DNA from: Azoarcus olearius
GTDB lineage: Bacteria; Pseudomonadota; Gammaproteobacteria; Burkholderiales; Rhodocyclaceae
Assembly (NCBI RefSeq): GCF_001682385.1
Contig: NZ_CP016210.1
Coordinates: forward strand, 4,092,001-4,156,000
Reading direction: 5' to 3'
DNA length: 64,000 bases
A program made the position numbers and the translations under genes. Below the pieces are notes generated by a model that saw only the letters and a list, made by a program, of their open reading frames with translations, was not told where the DNA came from and searched no databases. Shown here piece after piece: positions 19,281-27,312 of this stretch. The stretch's first letter is position 1, and every line of letters starts with the position of its first letter.

Positions 19281-20063
19281 ATGTTACGCATCATCTCCGC
19301 CAACCTCAACGGCATCCGCTCCGCCACCACCAAAGGCTTTCTCGACTGGCTGCCCGCCCAAAACGCCGACGTCGTATGCGTTCAGGAACTCAAGGCGCAG
19401 GCAGGCGACCTCACCGACGCGATGCGCGCCCCGGCGGGCTACCAGGGCTGGTTCCACTACGCCGAGAAGAAGGGCTACAGCGGCGTCGGCATCTACAGCC
19501 GCAAGGCGCCGGACCGGGTGGTGGAAGGGCTGGGCATCGCCGACATCGACGCCGAGGGTCGCTACCTGCAGGCCGATTTCGGGGCCCTCTCGGTGATCTC
19601 GCTCTACCTGCCCTCGGGCTCCAGTTCGGAAGAACGCCAGCAGGCCAAGTTCAGCTTCATGGAGCGCTTCATGCCCCGCCTCGCCGAACTGCGGCGCTGC
19701 GGCCAGGAGGTCGTGATCTGCGGCGACTGGAACATCGCCCACCGCGAAATCGACCTGAAGAACTGGAAGAGCAACCAGAAGAACTCGGGCTTCCTGCCCG
19801 AGGAACGCGCCTGGATCGGCACGCTGTTCGACACCCACGGCTGGGTGGATGTCTACCGCGCGCTGTACCCCGAGGCCACGGGCGACAGCTACACCTGGTG
19901 GTCCAACCGCGGCCAGGCATGGGCCAAGAACGTCGGGTGGCGGATCGACTACCAGATCGCCACCCCGGGCATCGCCGCGCGCGCACGCGCCGGTTCGGTG
20001 TACAAGGCGCAGCGCTTTTCCGACCACGCTCCGCTCGTCGTGGACTACGACGGCGATCTGTGA
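19281..20063 (+). CDS. xth: Exodeoxyribonuclease III
   Basis: AP endonuclease and 3'-5' exonuclease of base excision repair. 260 residues, EEP nuclease fold: metal ligand in ISANLNGIRS, VQELKAQ (catalytic Glu), GVGIYSRK, CGDWNIAHREIDLKN, YTWWSNRGQAW and the final SDHAPLV His. ATG at 19281 is preceded by AAGGAAAAAACGGGACC. Monocistronic, divergent from pyrE. Confidence 0.96.
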   Translation: MLRIISANLNGIRSATTKGFLDWLPAQNADVVCVQELKAQAGDLTDAMRAPAGYQGWFHYAEKKGYSGVGIYSRKAPDRVVEGLGIADIDAEGRYLQADFGALSVISLYLPSGSSSEERQQAKFSFMERFMPRLAELRRCGQEVVICGDWNIAHREIDLKNWKSNQKNSGFLPEERAWIGTLFDTHGWVDVYRALYPEATGDSYTWWSNRGQAWAKNVGWRIDYQIATPGIAARARAGSVYKAQRFSDHAPLVVDYDGDL

Positions 20064-20106
20064 GGACCTGCCCGCCTTTGCGTTGCCTTGCCATGGTGCT
20101 ATACAA

Positions 20107-20160
20107 CAGTGAGTCTCATCTTCTCGATATGAATAGACACTGATATTCCGCGGCGATAAT
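20107..20160 (+). promoter_or_regulatory. Inverted repeat and possible promoter upstream of the EAL gene
   Basis: In the AT-richer 146-bp gap after xth, CAGTGAGTCT (20107-20116) and AGACACTG (20135-20142) form an inverted repeat with one bulged base and an 18-nt loop. TAGACA (20134-20139) and GATAAT (20155-20160) could be a -35/-10 pair, though the 15-bp spacer is short. The element could be an operator or the xth terminator. Confidence 0.35.
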
Positions 20161-20209
20161 CCCGGCGCCCACGCAGGCCCGTCCGCCGCCCTCTCGCGGA
20201 GGAAGATGG

Positions 20210-22468
20210 ATGATCCAGCCTGCGGGTTCGCCCTCCCCCGTCGACGACGACGATCACTTCGCCTTCGCCGCGGAAGAACCGCCGACAGACGCGCACCCGG
20301 CCTCCCGCCGGCAGGTGTTTCGCGTGCTCTCCGTCGATGACGACGCGGCCTTCCAGCATTCCCTGCGCTACGCGCTGGCGAGCTTCCGCTATCGCGACCA
20401 GCCGATCGAATTCCTCACCGCCGGCTCCGCCAACGAAGCCGCTTCGCTGCTCGCGGCGCGGCACGACATCGCCGTGGTGCTGCTCGACGTCGTGATGGAG
20501 TCGGACGACGCCGGCCTGCGCCTGGTGACCAGCATCCGCGAGCTGCTCGGGAACGCGGAAATCCGCATCATCCTGCTGACCGGCCAGCCCGGCGTCGCGC
20601 CGATGCAGACCTCGCTGACCCGGCTCGACATCAACGACTACTGGCTCAAGACCGACCTCAACCGCGAGCGCCTGCACGGCATCCTGACCGGCGCGCTGCG
20701 GGCGTGGGAGCAGATCGACGCGCTCAACCGCGCCCGCCGCGGCCTGCAGATGATCGTGGAAGCCAGCAACAGCCTGACCTCCTCGCGCACGCTGCACGAC
20801 TTCTCCGGGCGCGTGGTGAAGGAGCTGGCGCGCCTGCTGCGGCTGGCGCCGGAAGGGCTGGTGTGCGTGCAGGACGGCCCCGGCAGCGACCCGCAGAGCG
20901 CCACCATCGTCGGCGCCGCGGGGCGCTTTTCCCACCTCGTCGCGGGCCAGCTGTCGGTGCTCGACGACACCCGCATCCGCGAGCTGCTGCGCCAGGCGCT
21001 TGCCGAACAGCAGTCGCTGGCCGACGCCGAAAGCCAGGTGCTGTACTTCCCCGGCAGCGGCGACGGCCCGCGCGCCGCCACCTATGTCGCCACCCTGCGC
21101 GCGCTCGACGACACCGAACTCGAGCTGCTGCGGGTCTTTGCCAGCAACATCAACTCGGGACTGATCAACGTCTCCCTGGTCAGCCAGCTCGACCGCATGG
21201 CCTACGAGGACAGCCTGCTGGCGATGCCCAACGCCAACGCGCTGCTGCGCTGCCTCGACAGCGTCCTCGCCCGCCCTGCGCCGCGCGACCGTGCGTTGCT
21301 GTTCATCGACCTCGACCAGTACTCCGAAAGCTGTTTGTCGCTCGGCATCGAGCAGGGCGACCTGCTGCTCGCGCGCATGGCCGCCCGGCTACGCCGCAGC
21401 TTTCCTCCGCCCGCGCTGGTCGCGCGCCTGCACGACGACACCTTCGCCGTCCTCGGTCCGCCGGCGGCCCTCGATCTGGCCCATCTCGACCGCCTGGAAG
21501 CCGGGGATGTGGACGACAACGAGCTGGCGCCTTTCATCAGCCTCGGCGCCGCCCGCATCGACCTCGACCACTACCAGGGCTCCGCCAAGAGCGCGATGGC
21601 CACCGGCAGCCTGCTGCTGAAGCAGAGCCGGCGCCAGGGGCCGGGGCGCGTCGTGGAGTACGAGCCGGGCATGGAGACGCCACACAACCTGCGCTTCCAG
21701 CTCGCCCGCGAACTGCACCACGCGCTGCGCGGCCGCGAAATCGGGATTGCGCTCCAGGCGCAGTACGACCTCGCCAGCGGCACCGTGGTCGGCGCCGAAG
21801 CGCTGGCGCGATGGACGCGCGCCGACGGCACGCCGATCCCGCCCACCACCTTCATCCCGCTGGCCGAGGCCAACGGCCTCATCGCGCCGCTGGGCAAGCA
21901 CATCATCGAACTCACCTGCGAGGCGCTCGCCCGCCTTGCCGCGGCCGGCTTCGGCCACCTGCCGATCGCGGTCAATGTGTCGGCGCTGCAACTTGCGCAG
22001 ACCGGCCTGCTGGATGAACTGCGCGCCACGCTGGAAGCGCACGGGCTCGATCCGCACATCCTCGAGATCGAGGTCACCGAGTCGATCGCGATGGACGAGC
22101 GCTACGCCACCGGCAACATGCTCGGGCGGCTGTGCGAGGCCGGCTTTCCGATCGCGATCGACGACTTCGGCACCGGCTACTCGTCGCTCGCCTACCTGCG
22201 CACGCTGCCCGCCCACACGCTCAAGATCGACCGCAGCTTCGTGCAGGAAATCGGCGTGACGCCGGAGCGGCAGACGATCGCCGACATGATCATCGGCCTC
22301 GGCCGCCGGCTCGACATGCGGGTGATCGCGGAGGGCGTAGAGAACAGCGCCCAGGCCGACTGGCTGAAGACGCGCGGCTGCCACCACGCGCAAGGCTATC
22401 TGTTTGCCCGGCCCGAGCCGGTCGCCGGGCTGATCGCGCGCCTGCAGTCCGGCCCGGCACTGCAATGA
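20210..22468 (+). CDS. Response regulator with degenerate GGDEF and intact EAL c-di-GMP phosphodiesterase domain
   Basis: 752-residue cytoplasmic signalling protein. N-terminal receiver (about 36-160) with acidic patch VDDD and phospho-acceptor Asp93 (LLDVVME); a DUF3369-like sensor segment (about 180-335); a GGDEF-like domain whose active motif reads HDDTF instead of GG(D/E)EF, so it should not make c-di-GMP; and an EAL domain with EALARW (about 530), NVS, EIEVTES, DDFGTGYSS (about 650) and KIDRSFV, which looks catalytically complete. Ribosome-binding site GGAGGAAG before the ATG. It overlaps the following histidine kinase by 4 bp. Confidence 0.92.
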   Translation: MIQPAGSPSPVDDDDHFAFAAEEPPTDAHPASRRQVFRVLSVDDDAAFQHSLRYALASFRYRDQPIEFLTAGSANEAASLLAARHDIAVVLLDVVMESDDAGLRLVTSIRELLGNAEIRIILLTGQPGVAPMQTSLTRLDINDYWLKTDLNRERLHGILTGALRAWEQIDALNRARRGLQMIVEASNSLTSSRTLHDFSGRVVKELARLLRLAPEGLVCVQDGPGSDPQSATIVGAAGRFSHLVAGQLSVLDDTRIRELLRQALAEQQSLADAESQVLYFPGSGDGPRAATYVATLRALDDTELELLRVFASNINSGLINVSLVSQLDRMAYEDSLLAMPNANALLRCLDSVLARPAPRDRALLFIDLDQYSESCLSLGIEQGDLLLARMAARLRRSFPPPALVARLHDDTFAVLGPPAALDLAHLDRLEAGDVDDNELAPFISLGAARIDLDHYQGSAKSAMATGSLLLKQSRRQGPGRVVEYEPGMETPHNLRFQLARELHHALRGREIGIALQAQYDLASGTVVGAEALARWTRADGTPIPPTTFIPLAEANGLIAPLGKHIIELTCEALARLAAAGFGHLPIAVNVSALQLAQTGLLDELRATLEAHGLDPHILEIEVTESIAMDERYATGNMLGRLCEAGFPIAIDDFGTGYSSLAYLRTLPAHTLKIDRSFVQEIGVTPERQTIADMIIGLGRRLDMRVIAEGVENSAQADWLKTRGCHHAQGYLFARPEPVAGLIARLQSGPALQ

Positions 22469-24303
22469 CACGGCTACTGCAGGCCGCGCGGGCGCTGCGC
22501 CCGGTACGGCGGCGCCTGCTGCTGTTCTTCCTGCCCTGGCTGGCGATCTTCAGCATCGGCGTCCCGCTGGTATGGCAGGAGCTGAGACAGTCGCTGGAAC
22601 GGCCGCTGCTGCGCGCGCAAGCCGACTTCCTCGACCAGGGCACCCAGATCCTCGGCCGCACCCTCGCAACCGTACGGCGCGACGCGACCTTCCTCGCCCA
22701 GATGCTGGGCGGCGGGCTGGGCGATACGCCGGTAGCGACAAAGCTGCTGTACACCGTCACCACCAACGGCGGCAATTACGCCCAGACCCGGTGGGTCGAT
22801 GAACGCGGCGACGAACGCATCCGGATCGAGCTGCGTGACGGCCACGCCCGTATCGCGGCCGCGGCCGAACTGCGCAACGAAGCGGGCGCGGCGTACTTCG
22901 TGGACGCAAGAACACTGACCGCCGATCAATTCCATGTCGCGGGCTTCGGCACCGGGCTCCCCGGCGCGCCGACCACGCTGCCGCTGCTGCGAGCGGTCAC
23001 GCCGGTCATGGACGGCGAACAGCGCCGCGGCCTCGTCGTGCTCGATTATCAGGCGCAACGCCTGCTCGACCGGCTGGGCGGACTGGGCCGCACGCTGGAC
23101 TTCAACACCTTCCTCGTCGACCACCAGGGCCGCTGGCTGATGCATCCGGGCAATGGCGACGCGCCGGCGGCGCTGCCCGTCGCGCGCCCCGCGTTGTGGA
23201 CACAGATCGGCGGTCAGGCGCGCGGACTCCACCGCGATCCCGACGGCATCTGGGCCCACGCCCGGTTCTCGCCCGCGGAGGACGCCGACAACGGGCAGCG
23301 GGCCTGGACGCTGATCGTCCAGGTGCCCGAAGGCGTCCTGGCTCCGGTGGAGTCGCGCTGGCTGCTGATGCTTGCGCTGCTCTCGGCGGTCGCGCTGATC
23401 GCCGCGTTCTGGCTGTCGGCCCGGCTGGCGTGGTCGGTCCATCAGGTCGAAGCGCGCAGCGCCGAACTCGCCCGCGCCAATACGGAACTGGAACGCAACA
23501 TCGTCAACCTGCGTGCGCTGCAGGCGCAGCTTGCGCGGGCGGACAAACTCTCCTCGCTCGGCCTGATGGTGGCCGGCGTGGCGCACGAACTGAACACCCC
23601 ACTCGGCAGTGCGTTGATGGCGCTGAGCACCGCGCGCGAGGGCGTTGCGACGCTGGAGGCGCAGATCGGCACCGGGCTGCGCAAGTCGGACCTCACGAGC
23701 TTCCTCGCCACCAGCCACGAAGGACTGGAACTCGCCCACCGCGCGGTGTCACGCGCCGCCGACCTGGTGCGCCGCTTCAAACAGGTGGCGATAGACCGCA
23801 CGACGATGGAGCGGCGCAGCTTCGATCTCGCCGAAGTCATCGTCGATACCGATCACCGGTTGCACAGATGGAATCCGGGTTCGCCCGTCAGCCTCGAACT
23901 GAAACTGGCGCCCGGCCTGCAGATGGAGAGCTACCCAGGCCCGCTCGGACAGGTCGTCACCAACCTGCTCGACAATGCGCTGACCCACGCCTTCCCGGAG
24001 CAGCGCCCCGGCGCGATCACGCTCGAAGCCGTGGCGGAAGGGCCGGACCACGTCCGCATCACGCTCGCCGACAACGGCGTCGGCATCCCGGCGGATGCGA
24101 TCGAGCGCGTCTTCGACCCCTTCTTCACGACCCGCCGCCACGCCGGCGGCACCGGGCTCGGCCTGCACGTCACCCACCAGATCGTCACCGACCTGCTCGG
24201 CGGACAGATCGAGGTGGAAAGCCAGCAGGGCGGAGCTTCCAGCGGCACCCGCTTCAGCCTGCTGCTGCCGCGCGTGGCACCGCCGCATGCACCGGCGCAC
24301 TAG
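22465..24303 (+). CDS. Membrane sensor histidine kinase
   Basis: Probable partner of the REC-EAL protein encoded immediately upstream (ATGA overlap). I start at the ATG at 22465, giving 612 residues: TM1 (about 16-40), a periplasmic sensor of about 270 residues (possibly Cache-like), TM2 (about 293-318), a coiled coil, an H-box VAHELNTPLG with His374, N-box VTNLLDNALTHAF, and G boxes DNGVGIP and GGTGLGLHV. The H-box type (HELNTPL) places it with the NtrB/DctB-like HK4 class. No receiver domain of its own. Confidence 0.92.
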   Translation: MTRLLQAARALRPVRRRLLLFFLPWLAIFSIGVPLVWQELRQSLERPLLRAQADFLDQGTQILGRTLATVRRDATFLAQMLGGGLGDTPVATKLLYTVTTNGGNYAQTRWVDERGDERIRIELRDGHARIAAAAELRNEAGAAYFVDARTLTADQFHVAGFGTGLPGAPTTLPLLRAVTPVMDGEQRRGLVVLDYQAQRLLDRLGGLGRTLDFNTFLVDHQGRWLMHPGNGDAPAALPVARPALWTQIGGQARGLHRDPDGIWAHARFSPAEDADNGQRAWTLIVQVPEGVLAPVESRWLLMLALLSAVALIAAFWLSARLAWSVHQVEARSAELARANTELERNIVNLRALQAQLARADKLSSLGLMVAGVAHELNTPLGSALMALSTAREGVATLEAQIGTGLRKSDLTSFLATSHEGLELAHRAVSRAADLVRRFKQVAIDRTTMERRSFDLAEVIVDTDHRLHRWNPGSPVSLELKLAPGLQMESYPGPLGQVVTNLLDNALTHAFPEQRPGAITLEAVAEGPDHVRITLADNGVGIPADAIERVFDPFFTTRRHAGGTGLGLHVTHQIVTDLLGGQIEVESQQGGASSGTRFSLLLPRVAPPHAPAH

Positions 24304-24399
24304 GGCAAGCGGCATTGCCTTCACCCCGGATTGGGATTAGCGTTGACCCACCTCACGGCGCCCGCGCGCTTGTCATAATCCAGCAACGGAGGCAACAAA

Positions 24400-24708
24400 A
24401 TGAACGACACCGCCCCTTCGAAAGACAAGCTGATGTCCGACCTCAAGGTCGTGGTATCGGATGCGGAAGAACTCCTCAAGCTCACCGCGGGCCAGGCCGG
24501 CGACAAGCTCGGCGACGTGCGCGTCCGCCTCGGCGAACGCCTTGCGATCGCGAAGGAACGCCTGATCGAAGCCGAGGCCGCGCTGGTCGACAAGACGCGG
24601 CGCGCCGCTCACGCCACCGACGACTATGTGCACGAGCACCCGTGGCAGTCGGTGGGCGTCGCGGCAGGCGTGGGTTTCCTGCTCGGACTGCTCGTCAGCC
24701 GCCGCTGA
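24400..24708 (+). CDS. DUF883 family protein (YqjD/ElaB-like), ribosome/membrane associated
   Basis: 102 residues: an amphipathic helical N-terminal region with LKVVVSDAEELLKLTAGQAG, a long charged helix, and a C-terminal transmembrane helix with the family signature VHEHPWQSVGVAAGVGFLLG-type ending and SRR tail. Enterobacterial YqjD/ElaB are tail-anchored, stationary-phase proteins that bind ribosomes. GGAGG lies before the ATG. First gene of a yqjD-yqjE-yqjK-like cluster. Confidence 0.9.
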   Translation: MNDTAPSKDKLMSDLKVVVSDAEELLKLTAGQAGDKLGDVRVRLGERLAIAKERLIEAEAALVDKTRRAAHATDDYVHEHPWQSVGVAAGVGFLLGLLVSRR

Positions 24709-24713
24709 CCGCC

Positions 24714-25097
24714 ATGGCCGAACCCGGCAGGCCGCGCCTGCTCGAAAGCCTGCGCGGCTTTCTCGACACCGCGCTGCAGATCGCGCAGATCCGGCTCGAA
24801 CTGCTCGCGGTCGAAGTCCAGGAAGAAAAACTCCGCCTCGGCAGCCTGCTGTTCAACATCGTGCTCGCCGGCGTGCTGGTGGGCTTCGGCGCGGTCTTCC
24901 TCGCCGTATTCCTCACGGTGCTGTTCTGGGACGAACACCGGCTGCTCGCGCTCGGACTGGCGACCTTCGCCTGCCTGGGCGGCGGCCTGCTGGCGGCGGC
25001 CAACGCGGCGCGCGAGATGCGGCGCGGCTCGCAGCTGTTCGCGGCCAGCCTGGCCGAACTGACGCGCGACCGCGAGCGCCTGGAACGGGGCGAATGA
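24714..25097 (+). CDS. YqjE-like membrane protein (phage holin family / DUF1469)
   Basis: 127 residues from the ATG at 24714. Polar N-terminus with the family pattern LLESLRGFLDTALQIAQIRLELLAVE, two transmembrane helices (about 43-67 and 73-95) and a charged C-terminal tail. Despite the family name these chromosomal proteins are envelope proteins, not phage holins. Five bp after the DUF883 gene and 4-bp overlap with the next gene. Confidence 0.88.
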   Translation: MAEPGRPRLLESLRGFLDTALQIAQIRLELLAVEVQEEKLRLGSLLFNIVLAGVLVGFGAVFLAVFLTVLFWDEHRLLALGLATFACLGGGLLAAANAAREMRRGSQLFAASLAELTRDRERLERGE

Positions 25098-25465
25098 ACC
25101 CGCGCCTGGTCGAACTCGCGCTGCGCAAGCAGCGGCTCCAGTTGCAGGCCGAACGCCAGCGCGAGGACATCGCGCGCCGCATGGGCGGCATCGCGCCCGC
25201 CGTTGATGTAGTCGACCACGTCCGCAGCGGGCTGGATTGGATACGCGGCCACGCCCCCCTGGTGGCCGGCGCGGCGGCGCTGGTGGCGGTGCTGCGCCCG
25301 CGCCGGGCGTGGCGGCTGGCCCGGCGTGGCGGCTGGCTGGCCTGGCTGCTGCTGCGACACCGGGCCACCAACAGCGGCGCTTTCAGCGCAAGGCTGGCGT
25401 GGCCGCTGGTGCGCGCAGCCGCCGCGCTGCTGCAGGCGCGGATGCGGGCCGGCCAGCGCCGCTGA
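25094..25465 (+). CDS. YqjK-like protein
   Basis: 123-residue basic protein starting at the ATG in an ATGA overlap. The N-terminal helix (ELALRKQRLQLQAERQRED) is the recognisable YqjK-like feature; the middle contains a hydrophobic stretch (APLVAGAAALVAVL) that could be one membrane helix; the C-terminus is Arg-rich. Completes the yqjDEK-like trio; function unknown. Confidence 0.75.
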   Translation: MNPRLVELALRKQRLQLQAERQREDIARRMGGIAPAVDVVDHVRSGLDWIRGHAPLVAGAAALVAVLRPRRAWRLARRGGWLAWLLLRHRATNSGAFSARLAWPLVRAAAALLQARMRAGQRR

Positions 25466-25555
25466 GGCCTGAACGGCCCGGCGCAAATCCGCCTTCCACG
25501 TCGCCCTGCCCTCCCCGGTGCGCGCGCCGCCCGGCCTCTCCCACGGGGCCGTGGT

Positions 25556-25562
25556 CTAGAAT
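25556..25562 (+). promoter_or_regulatory. Possible -10 element (CTAGAAT) for the hypoxanthine phosphoribosyltransferase gene
   Basis: CTAGAAT 46 bp upstream of the ATG. CTAG is rare in GC-rich genomes, and the same heptamer precedes several other genes in this window (26585, 56157). No convincing -35 is visible. Confidence 0.35.
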
Positions 25563-25607
25563 TGACAGTATTTCCCTTCCGACAAACACCCGCCGGAGCT
25601 GCACCCG

Positions 25608-26165
25608 ATGCCGATGGACATGGCCGAAATCCTGCGCGCGCGCGAAGAGGCAGACTGCCTCGCGGATGCCGCGGCCGTCGAGGCCGCACTCGACCGCATG
25701 GCCGCCGCGATCACCGCCCGCATGGCGGACAGCAACCCTTTGATCTACACGGTGATGAACGGCGGCCTGATCCTCGCCGGCCGCATCCTGCCGCGGCTGC
25801 CGTTTCCGCTCGAAGTCGCCTACCTGCACGCCACTCGCTACGGCCACGCGCTGCAGGGCACGCTACTCGACTGGCGGGTGCGGCCCACCCAGGACCTGCG
25901 CGGGCGCAGCGTGCTGGTGCTGGACGACATCCTCGACGAGGGCCACACGCTGCAGGCCATCATCGAACACCTGAAAGCCGAAGGCGCCCGCGAAGTCCTG
26001 TCGGCCGTGCTGGTGCACAAGCTGCACGATCGCAAAGCCTACCCCGGCATGCGGGCCGACTTCACCGGGCTGGACATCGCCGACCGCTTCCTGTTCGGTT
26101 GCGGCATGGACTACAAGGGCTACTGGCGCAACGCGCCGGGCATCTACGCCGTCAAGGGACTCTGA
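25608..26165 (+). CDS. Hypoxanthine-guanine phosphoribosyltransferase
   Basis: Purine salvage enzyme transferring ribose-5-phosphate from PRPP to hypoxanthine or guanine. 185 residues: VMNGGLILAGRI (PPi loop), the PRPP loop VLVLDDILDEGHTL, LVHKLHDRK (purine-contacting Lys) and a C-terminal GMDYKGYWRNAPGIYAV. The starts at codons 1, 3 and 5 are all possible. Followed 10 bp later by the DUF1840 gene. Confidence 0.92.
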   Translation: MPMDMAEILRAREEADCLADAAAVEAALDRMAAAITARMADSNPLIYTVMNGGLILAGRILPRLPFPLEVAYLHATRYGHALQGTLLDWRVRPTQDLRGRSVLVLDDILDEGHTLQAIIEHLKAEGAREVLSAVLVHKLHDRKAYPGMRADFTGLDIADRFLFGCGMDYKGYWRNAPGIYAVKGL

Positions 26166-26175
26166 GGAGCACGCG

Positions 26176-26511
26176 ATGCTGTACACCTTCAAATCCGACG
26201 CCGCCGCCGAGGTCCTGATGCTCGGCGACGCGGCCAGGAAACTGATCGCGATCCTGGGCAAGGACGCTACCGACACCCAGGGCATCGTCACCGTCGAACA
26301 ACTGCCGGACGCGATCTCGCGCCTGCGGGCCGCGATCGAGGAAGACCGCGCCCGCAATGCCGGCCGCAACGAGGACGACGAAGCCGCCGACCGCGAAGCC
26401 GGCCGTACCGGCATGGCGGCGCCGGTCAGCCTCGCACAGCGTGCGTGGCCGCTGCTCGACATGCTCGAGCAATCGCAGCGCGCCAAGGTCCCTGTCGTGT
26501 GGGGCGTCTGA
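26176..26511 (+). CDS. DUF1840 family protein
   Basis: 111 residues, soluble. It begins MLYTFKSDAAAEVLML and ends with SLAQRAWPLLDMLEQSQ, both characteristic of DUF1840, a betaproteobacterial family of unknown function. The middle is an acidic, probably disordered linker. GAGGAG lies before the ATG; likely cotranscribed with the upstream phosphoribosyltransferase. Confidence 0.88.
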   Translation: MLYTFKSDAAAEVLMLGDAARKLIAILGKDATDTQGIVTVEQLPDAISRLRAAIEEDRARNAGRNEDDEAADREAGRTGMAAPVSLAQRAWPLLDMLEQSQRAKVPVVWGV

Positions 26512-26631
26512 CGGGCCGTCGCACGTCGATCAACCGCCCCGCCCGTCTGTAAGCCCGGGGCGCGGCGCTCCCCGCGCCGACGGGCTAGAATCGCATCCCC
26601 CGCGGCCCGGCCGCGTGTCCGCCCCGACTCC

Positions 26632-27312
26632 ATGCGCCTGCTGCTGATCGAAGACGACCCGATGATCGGGGCCGCCGTGCAACGCGGCCTGCGCCAGGAC
26701 GGGTACGCCGTGGACTGGGTACGCGACGGCGCCGCCGGCGTCCTGGCCCTGACCACCCCGGCCGCCGGAGGCGAAGCGCCCTACGACCTGCTGCTGCTCG
26801 ACCTCGGCCTGCCCGGCAAGGATGGACTGGCGGTGCTTGCCGAACTCCGGAGCGCCGCCAACACGGTGCCGGTGCTGGTGCTGACCGCGCGCGACGCGGT
26901 GGCAGACCGCATCCGCGGCCTCGACGCCGGGGCCGACGACTATCTCGTCAAGCCCTTCGACCTCGACGAACTCGGCGCCCGGGTGCGCGCGCTGCTGCGC
27001 CGGCGTGCCGGGCGCAGCGAACCGGTGGTGCGGCAGGCCGGCCTGGTGGTCGATCCCGCCACCCACGCCGTCACCGTCGATGGCGCCCCGGTGCGGCTGT
27101 CCGCGCGCGAATTCGCGCTGCTGCAGGCCCTGCTCGAACACCCCGGCAAACCGCTGTCGCGCGCTCAGCTCGAAGAGCGCCTGTACGGATGGGGCGAGGA
27201 GGTGGAAAGCAACGCGGTGGAGGTGCACATCCACGCCTTGCGGCGCAAGCTGGGCGCCGAGCGCATCCGCAACCTGCGCGGCGTCGGCTGGTTCGTCCCG
27301 GTGCAGGCATGA
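26632..27312 (+). CDS. OmpR-family response regulator, QseB/PmrA-like
   Basis: 226 residues: receiver domain with IEDDPMIG acidic pair, phospho-acceptor Asp57 (LLDLGLPG), the Thr/Lys switch residues (VLTARD; LVKPF), and a C-terminal winged helix with VRLSAREFALLQALL and VEVHIHALRRKLG. Overlaps the kinase gene by 4 bp. A CTAGAAT -10-like element lies at 26585-26591. A matching PmrA/QseB-type DNA box is found downstream in front of the protease gene, suggesting that gene is a target. Confidence 0.93.
   Translation: MRLLLIEDDPMIGAAVQRGLRQDGYAVDWVRDGAAGVLALTTPAAGGEAPYDLLLLDLGLPGKDGLAVLAELRSAANTVPVLVLTARDAVADRIRGLDAGADDYLVKPFDLDELGARVRALLRRRAGRSEPVVRQAGLVVDPATHAVTVDGAPVRLSAREFALLQALLEHPGKPLSRAQLEERLYGWGEEVESNAVEVHIHALRRKLGAERIRNLRGVGWFVPVQA

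Noticed and set aside
24714-25097. Phage remnant suggested by a holin-family protein
   Set aside because: The gene is the chromosomal YqjE type between YqjD- and YqjK-like genes; no other phage genes are near.
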